Part shown: one piece after another, positions 60,116 to 64,000 of the stretch | Layout of the letters: each line of letters starts with the position of its first letter | Numbering within the stretch: position 1 is the stretch's first letter | NCBI RefSeq assembly: GCF_010119935.1 | Contig: NZ_CP048209.1 | Coordinates: 4,219,001-4,283,000 of the forward strand | Length of the DNA: 64,000 nucleotides | Direction: 5' to 3' | Source of the DNA: Paenibacillus lycopersici | GTDB taxonomy: Bacteria; Bacillota; Bacilli; Paenibacillales; Paenibacillaceae | The notes under the pieces: generated by a model | What the model was told of the DNA's origin: nothing | Database searches by the model: none | Seen by the model: only the letters and a program-made list of their open reading frames with translations | Program-made: the position numbers and the translations under genes

Positions 60116-60478
60116 GGATTGCCTGGGCTCGTTTTACTCACCGGCAATTGGTGGCCGCCTGGTTCTTGGCGGCGAAGTTGGTTTTCTGGATTGCCTGGGC
60201 TCGCTTTGCTTGCCGGCAATTGATGGCCGCCTGGTTCTTTGGCGGCGAAGTTGGTTTTCTGGATTGCCTGGGCTCGTTTTACTCGCCGGCAATTGGTGGC
60301 CGCCTGGTTCTTGGCGGCGAAGTTGGTCTTCTGGATTGCCTGGGCTCGTTTTACTCGCCGGCAATTGGTGGCCGCCTGGTTCTTGGCGGCGAAGTTGGTT
60401 TTCTGGATTGCCTGGGCTCGTTTTACTCGCCGGCAATTGGTGGCCGCCGGTTCTTTGGCGGCGAAGTTGGTTTTCTTT
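60116..60478. repeat. Five tandem copies of a 72-73-bp minisatellite
   Basis: Units begin at GGATTGCCTGGGCTCG at 60116, 60188, 60261, 60333 and 60405. Each contains two hairpin words: GCCGCC-(tggttctt)-GGCGGC and GCCGGCAATTGGTGGC. Identity between units is high, with mainly single-base differences; the second has one extra T, breaking the reading frame. Open frames over it reflect the 72-bp period and lack ribosome sites. Confidence 0.9.
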
Positions 60479-60492
60479 CACGGATAGACCGT

Positions 60493-60542
60493 AAGCGTAC
60501 AGGCGCTCTCCTTGACGGAGGACGCTTGTACGCTTGCTTTTT
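60493..60542 (+). terminator. Terminator after the minisatellite
   Basis: Stem AAGCGTACAGGCGCTCTCC / GGAGGACGCTTGTACGCTT with a few mismatches, then GCTTTTTG. Rightward transcripts from the peptide and secreted-protein genes could run through the minisatellite and stop here. Confidence 0.8.
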
Positions 60543-60553
60543 GCGGCGCGTTC

Positions 60554-61252
60554 TTAATATTTCTTCCACCAGACGCCCGTGAACCCCGGAACCCGCTTGG
60601 CTTTCGTCCGTACGACTTCCTCGCTGATCTCGCGGCCGAAGAAGAATTCGGTCAGCGCCGCCGCTTCTTCCATGGACTCGAACACAAAATCGGTCTGGAT
60701 ATGCTGATGCGAGAATCCATATTGCCCCTCTAGCTTGGCATAGTACGCCGTCAAGAAATCCGGCGGATTGGGGACGCTCGTGCCTGTGCCGAAGTTTTCG
60801 AACAGAATTGCCGTGCCGCCCGGTTTGACGACTCTGGCGATTTCGCGCAGGATGCGCGCCAGGTTGTTCTCCCAATCCGGGACGTTCGCGCTCGCCGAGT
60901 AACAGACGGTCCAGCCCGCTGTCAGCAAATCGACGGCATCGTCGGCGAGCGGCAGCCGGTCGTTCATTCCTTGCGCTTTGCGCCAGTTGGCGCGGCCTTC
61001 GGCGATCAAATGCTTCTCGGCCACGGCCAGCATCGCCTCCGAGGCATCCGTAATGACGAGCGACCGCACATGCGGCGCCAGCTTTCTGGCGATTTTGCCC
61101 GTTCCGGCACCGATGTCCGCCGCGTCCAGTCCTTGAAGACCGGGCACGATCCGGCGGATGGCGCGAAATACGTTGCCGTCCCTGTCTTCATTGGCGATAA
61201 GCCGGTCGTACCGCTCGGTCTCGCTCCGATAAATGATGTCGTGCTGAATCAT
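60554..61252 (-). CDS. Class I SAM-dependent methyltransferase
   Basis: 232 residues from the ATG at 61252 (GGGAGGG upstream). Motif I AADIGAGTGKIAR, motif II ITDASEAMLAVAEK, then VKPGGTAILFENFG. Substrate unknown; the C-terminal half lacks features of a named rRNA, tRNA or quinone methyltransferase. A longer upstream frame has no ribosome site. Confidence 0.82.
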   Translation of the reverse strand: MIQHDIIYRSETERYDRLIANEDRDGNVFRAIRRIVPGLQGLDAADIGAGTGKIARKLAPHVRSLVITDASEAMLAVAEKHLIAEGRANWRKAQGMNDRLPLADDAVDLLTAGWTVCYSASANVPDWENNLARILREIARVVKPGGTAILFENFGTGTSVPNPPDFLTAYYAKLEGQYGFSHQHIQTDFVFESMEEAAALTEFFFGREISEEVVRTKAKRVPGFTGVWWKKY

Positions 61253-61428
61253 GCGTATCCCTCCCTGGTAGGTTGCAGTTGCATGCCCGGGCAGCGAACA
61301 TTGTTCGCTACCGGGATTGCTAGGCAAGCAGTATCCCATATGCGTCAGTGAATATGCGCTAGGGTACAACGAAGCCTGAATGTTTGCTGCCGCTTCAGCT
61401 TGAGGGATGACGCAGGGTGAGAGTCAAG

Positions 61429-62481
61429 TCAATGTTTGCGGACGGCGTACAGGACGCCGATCTGCGGGTTGACCGCATAATGAACGGTAATGTAGTCATG
61501 CGCCTTGAACCAGGCCATCAGCCGGCCGCGGTCGATCGCATGCCTCTCGGATACGTGCTCCCGGCCTACCGCATCGCCAGCAGCCGCAGGAGCGGCTTCC
61601 TCGCCGTCCTCGTGCCCGTCCGTCATCAATCCCGCCAGGCAGATGCGGCCGTTCGGCGCAAGCACGCGGTTCATCTCCTCCACCGCCAGCGTCTGTTGGT
61701 CCCCGTTCAGAAAATGCAGCGCGAACGCGGATACGACGAGCGCGAACCGCTCGTCCACGAACGGCAGCGCCAGCGCGTTGCCGAGCTTGGCCGCGACGCC
61801 AGGATGCTTGTCCCGGCATATCGCCAGCATTTCCTTGGACTGATCGACGGCGGACATCCGCGTTCCTTGCGAGGCAAGCAGCCCCGCCAAGTTGCCCGTC
61901 CCCGTCCCGATGTCGAGCCCCTGCTCGCCCGGACGCGGGGATATCCATTGCGCGATCAGATCCAGCACATGGTCGTATTCGTCCTGCGTCAGCGCCGTGC
62001 CGGTCGACAGCAGCGCGGCGGAACGGTCGAATTGCGGCGCGATGTCGTCGAACTGCCAGGCATCGATCCATGTCTCCTGCTGCCGCCGGATCGTTCTCAG
62101 CCTGCCGGTCAGCTCGAATAGATCCGCGGCGTCGAGCCGTCCCTTGTCCTCGAATCGGCCGATCAGCTCGTCCAGCATCGTCATCGCGTATTTCCCCTCC
62201 ACCCACTTCGACGCGAGCGCCATCCGCTGCAGCTCCAAATAATGATGCACGGTCGCGGAATCGCCTTGATCAAGCTTGTCGAGCAGCGCCTTGACCGCGC
62301 CCAGCCCCAGCCCTGCGCCGCGCAGCGCCCCGATCGTCTGCAGCCGCCACGCATCGCTTTCCGCGAAGCTCCGGTAGCCGTTCTCCGCTTCCCGCTCCGG
62401 CTTCAGCAAGCCGCGGGCTTCATAAAGCCGGATCGCGCGCGGCGTCATGTCGAGCCGCTCGGCGATTTCATTGATTTTCAT
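61429..62481 (-). CDS. MerR-type regulator fused to a SAM-dependent methyltransferase
   Basis: 350 residues. Residues 1-70 are a MerR winged HTH (INEIAERLDMTPRAIRLYEARGLL, ENGYRSF, LRGAGLGLGAVKALL). A helical linker (about 75-140) follows, and a class I methyltransferase (about 160-330) with GLDIGTGTGNLAGLL, AVDQSKEML and LAPNGRICLAGL. No metal-binding cysteines of the MerR metal sensors. The methyltransferase domain replaces a ligand-binding domain, so it may act as a SAM or substrate sensor, or an enzyme guided by DNA binding. ATG at 62481; no strong ribosome site is visible. Confidence 0.82.
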   Translation of the reverse strand: MKINEIAERLDMTPRAIRLYEARGLLKPEREAENGYRSFAESDAWRLQTIGALRGAGLGLGAVKALLDKLDQGDSATVHHYLELQRMALASKWVEGKYAMTMLDELIGRFEDKGRLDAADLFELTGRLRTIRRQQETWIDAWQFDDIAPQFDRSAALLSTGTALTQDEYDHVLDLIAQWISPRPGEQGLDIGTGTGNLAGLLASQGTRMSAVDQSKEMLAICRDKHPGVAAKLGNALALPFVDERFALVVSAFALHFLNGDQQTLAVEEMNRVLAPNGRICLAGLMTDGHEDGEEAAPAAAGDAVGREHVSERHAIDRGRLMAWFKAHDYITVHYAVNPQIGVLYAVRKH

Positions 62482-62699
62482 CCGTCAACGCCTCCATGCG
62501 CTCATTATAAACCATGACGCCGGGTCAAGGTATATGGCCTGCCGCTGCCACTGCCGCTGGCCAATACACGAACAGAGAAACAGGCCAACCCTAATAACGG
62601 GTTGACCTCTGACTGTGGAGAACGCGTTCGGGTCAAGACCAGCGGCTGACGACGGTACCGACCGGCTAGAGCAGCTTTTCTTTTCGCGCAAATGCAGGC

Positions 62700-62825
62700 G
62701 GACAGAGGATCCGCTATTTGGTCGAAATCGGCGTTTTGAAGGCAGCGATCGGACATTGGATTCGTTATCGGCTCCGAAATGAAGCGAAAACCCGACTTTC
62801 GACAGTAATAGCGAATCTCCTGTCC
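62700..62825. repeat. 126-bp imperfect palindrome
   Basis: Ends GGACAGAGGATCCGCTATT and AATAGCGAATCTCCTGTCC are inverted copies with a few mismatches. Interior blocks GTCGAAA-TCGG and CCGACTTTCGAC, and GGATTCGTTATCGGCTCC near the centre, continue the symmetry. No coding capacity. Possibly one copy of a dispersed palindromic element. Confidence 0.65.
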
Positions 62826-63080
62826 GGCAGCAAGCAACAAACGATGAATACGGGCAAATAAAGGATCTCATGTCCGTATCCTTCGCATTTCCGGCACTTC
62901 GCGCAGCTCCCTGCGCGAAGTGGGACGGCGCATGACGGCTGTCAACCTCATAACACAACGCTATCGCCGCTGCTTGGACGTTCAAAGCGCCTTAACTCGC
63001 CGCCTGCACCGGAAATCCCTCGGACCTTCTCGACATGCCGAGGCCACCACGTAACAACAGGCTGACCTGCTCATGCGAAA

Positions 63081-63107
63081 GACCGCCGGAAATGCATTCC
63101 GGCGGTC
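63081..63107 (-). terminator. Terminator of the calcium ATPase gene
   Basis: Perfect 11-bp stem GACCGCCGGAA / TTCCGGCGGTC (5-nt loop), followed on the minus strand by TTTCG. Confidence 0.72.
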
Positions 63108-63130
63108 CCGAACCATCATTACGAGTGAAT

Positions 63131-64000
63131 TTAACGCGCAATCGATTTCTGTCCCTGCAGCGGCCATTTGGTTTTCTTCTTGTTCGACGTGCCGAGCACG
63201 CTGCCGATGCCCATGAGGAACGTCGGGATGCCGGCGGCGACGATGACGAGGCACCAGTCGCGGAACATGAGCGGCACGGTTTTGAAAATCGGCTGCAGCA
63301 TCGGCACGTACAGGACGGCCGCCATCAGCACGACGGAGGACAGAACGGCAAACAGCAAGTATTTGTTCTGCAGGATGTTGCGGTGGAAGATCGACCGCGA
63401 GCTGCGGCAGTCGAACACGTGGATCAGCTGCGCCATAACCAGCGTGGCGAAAGCGACCGTCTGCGCATGGACCAGGTTTTGCGGATCGCCCGGCCTGATG
63501 CGCAGCGTAACCCAGAACGCCAGGAGCGTGAAGACGCCGATCAGTATGCCGCGGCTGATGATTTTCCAGCCCAGGCGCCGGGCGAATATATTTTCCTTCG
63601 CGGAGCGCGGCTTCTGCTGCATGAGATCCTTCTCCGCCTGGTCGACGCCGAGCGCCATCGCCGGCAGGCCGTCCGTCACAAGGTTGACCCACAGAATTTG
63701 AATCGGCACGAGCGGCAGCGGCAGGCCCGCCATCATCGCCAGGAACATCGTCAGGATTTCGCCGACGTTCGACGCGAGCAGGTACCGGATGAATTTGCGA
63801 ATGTTCTCGTAGATGCCGCGGCCTTCCTCGATGGCGGCCACGATGCTCGAGAAGTTGTCGTCGCTCAGCACGAGCGAGGACGCTTCCTTGGAGACGTCGG
63901 TCCCCGTAATGCCCATCGCGATGCCGATATCGGCCGCTTTGATCGCCGGAGCGTCGTTCACTCCGTCGCCGGTCATCGCCACGACATGGCCTTTGCGCTG
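63131..64000 (-). CDS. Cation (calcium) transporting P-type ATPase, C-terminal part (truncated by window edge)
   Basis: 290 visible residues; the frame is open to the right edge (codons for QRKGHV precede VAMTGDGVNDAPAIK). The hinge motif MTGDGVNDAPA of P-type ATPases is present, then five or six membrane segments: SNVGEILTMFLAMMAG, IQILWVNLVTDGLPAMALG (TM6, Asn and Asp for Ca2+ binding), GILIGVFTLLAF, TLVMAQLIHVF and others. TM6 has N-x3-D as in SERCA-like Ca2+ pumps. In B. subtilis the homologue yloB lies just before yloC-remA; here it is about 8 kb from remA. The phosphorylation domain is outside the window. Confidence 0.93.
   Translation of the reverse strand, partial: QRKGHVVAMTGDGVNDAPAIKAADIGIAMGITGTDVSKEASSLVLSDDNFSSIVAAIEEGRGIYENIRKFIRYLLASNVGEILTMFLAMMAGLPLPLVPIQILWVNLVTDGLPAMALGVDQAEKDLMQQKPRSAKENIFARRLGWKIISRGILIGVFTLLAFWVTLRIRPGDPQNLVHAQTVAFATLVMAQLIHVFDCRSSRSIFHRNILQNKYLLFAVLSSVVLMAAVLYVPMLQPIFKTVPLMFRDWCLVIVAAGIPTFLMGIGSVLGTSNKKKTKWPLQGQKSIAR

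Larger units (their letters stand above)
62482..63130. other. 650-bp gene-free stretch with several hairpins
   Basis: Contains an AGGCCAACCC / GGGTTGACCT hairpin (62581-62608), the long palindrome at 62700-62825, a perfect 12-bp stem CACTTCGCGCAG / CTGCGCGAAGTG (62895-62922), and the ATPase terminator. Open frames crossing it look non-coding and have no ribosome sites. Confidence 0.55.

Noticed and set aside
60054..60582. Overlapping plus-strand frames encoding 24-residue repeats (WIAWARF...)
   Set aside because: Open only because the unit is 72 bp; one unit has an extra base that shifts the frame, and hairpin words better explain the conservation.
62485..62985. Minus-strand 166-codon frame between the MerR fusion and the ATPase
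   Set aside because: No ribosome site or recognisable motif, and it runs through the palindromic element.

Overview
The window looks like a chromosomal segment of a high-GC, endospore-forming Firmicute of the Paenibacillaceae (Paenibacillus/Cohnella type). Evidence: a complete 26-residue spoVM, a SpoVIF-like gene, a GerM-domain lipoprotein, TTG/GTG starts with strong Shine-Dalgarno sites, a T-box, and a long stretch collinear with the Bacillus subtilis yloB-remA-gmk-rpoZ-coaBC-priA-def-fmt-rsmB-rlmN-prpC-prkC-rsgA-rpe-spoVM-rpmB-yloU-yloV-recG region. No phage, plasmid, tRNA, rRNA or CRISPR locus was seen.

Layout. 1-8.2 kb: the 3' part of an esterase, purT, a BmrCD-type heterodimeric ABC exporter, an 800-bp gene-free zone of hairpin repeats, and a Fur-controlled siderophore-binding lipoprotein. 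8.5-18.5 kb: a double-GTPase bacterial dynamin, a small conserved protein, nth, and a cell-envelope operon (amidase, GerM lipoprotein, SLH protein). 18.7-21.9 kb: leuCD with a divergent LysR regulator. 21.9-31.3 kb: methionine salvage (mtnU- and mtnE-like genes, then mtnW-mtnX-mtnB) interleaved with proline synthesis (T-box, proB, proA, proC); proC overlaps mtnW by 4 nt. 31.3-34 kb: a DUF2515 protein, a YedK-type DNA-protein crosslink protein and a SpoVIF-like protein.

34-55.2 kb is the conserved house-keeping block: recG, degV/fakB, fakA and asp23-like genes leftward, rpmB rightward, spoVM, a small membrane protein, then rpe, rsgA, prkC, stp, rlmN, rsmB, fmt, def, priA, coaBC, rpoZ, gmk and remA. 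These genes link ribosome assembly and modification, Ser/Thr phosphorylation, formyl-Met processing, replication restart and CoA synthesis; several overlap by 4 nt. 55.4-63 kb interrupts the B. subtilis-like order between remA and the yloB-type calcium ATPase. It holds metF/yitJ, dapF, a small orphan peptide gene with a lasso-type leader motif, a secreted Ig-like protein, a minisatellite and two methyltransferases, one fused to a MerR domain. The window ends inside the ATPase gene.

The most unusual content is (i) the orphan RiPP-precursor-like gene at 58677-58841, with its own promoter and a perfect palindrome over the -10 box, and (ii) several unrelated families of hairpin-forming intergenic repeats (6.24-7.06, 12.30-12.42, 26.19-26.35, 60.12-60.48 and 62.70-62.83 kb). 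All functional calls rest on reading the translated sequence and recalled family knowledge; no database search was run.
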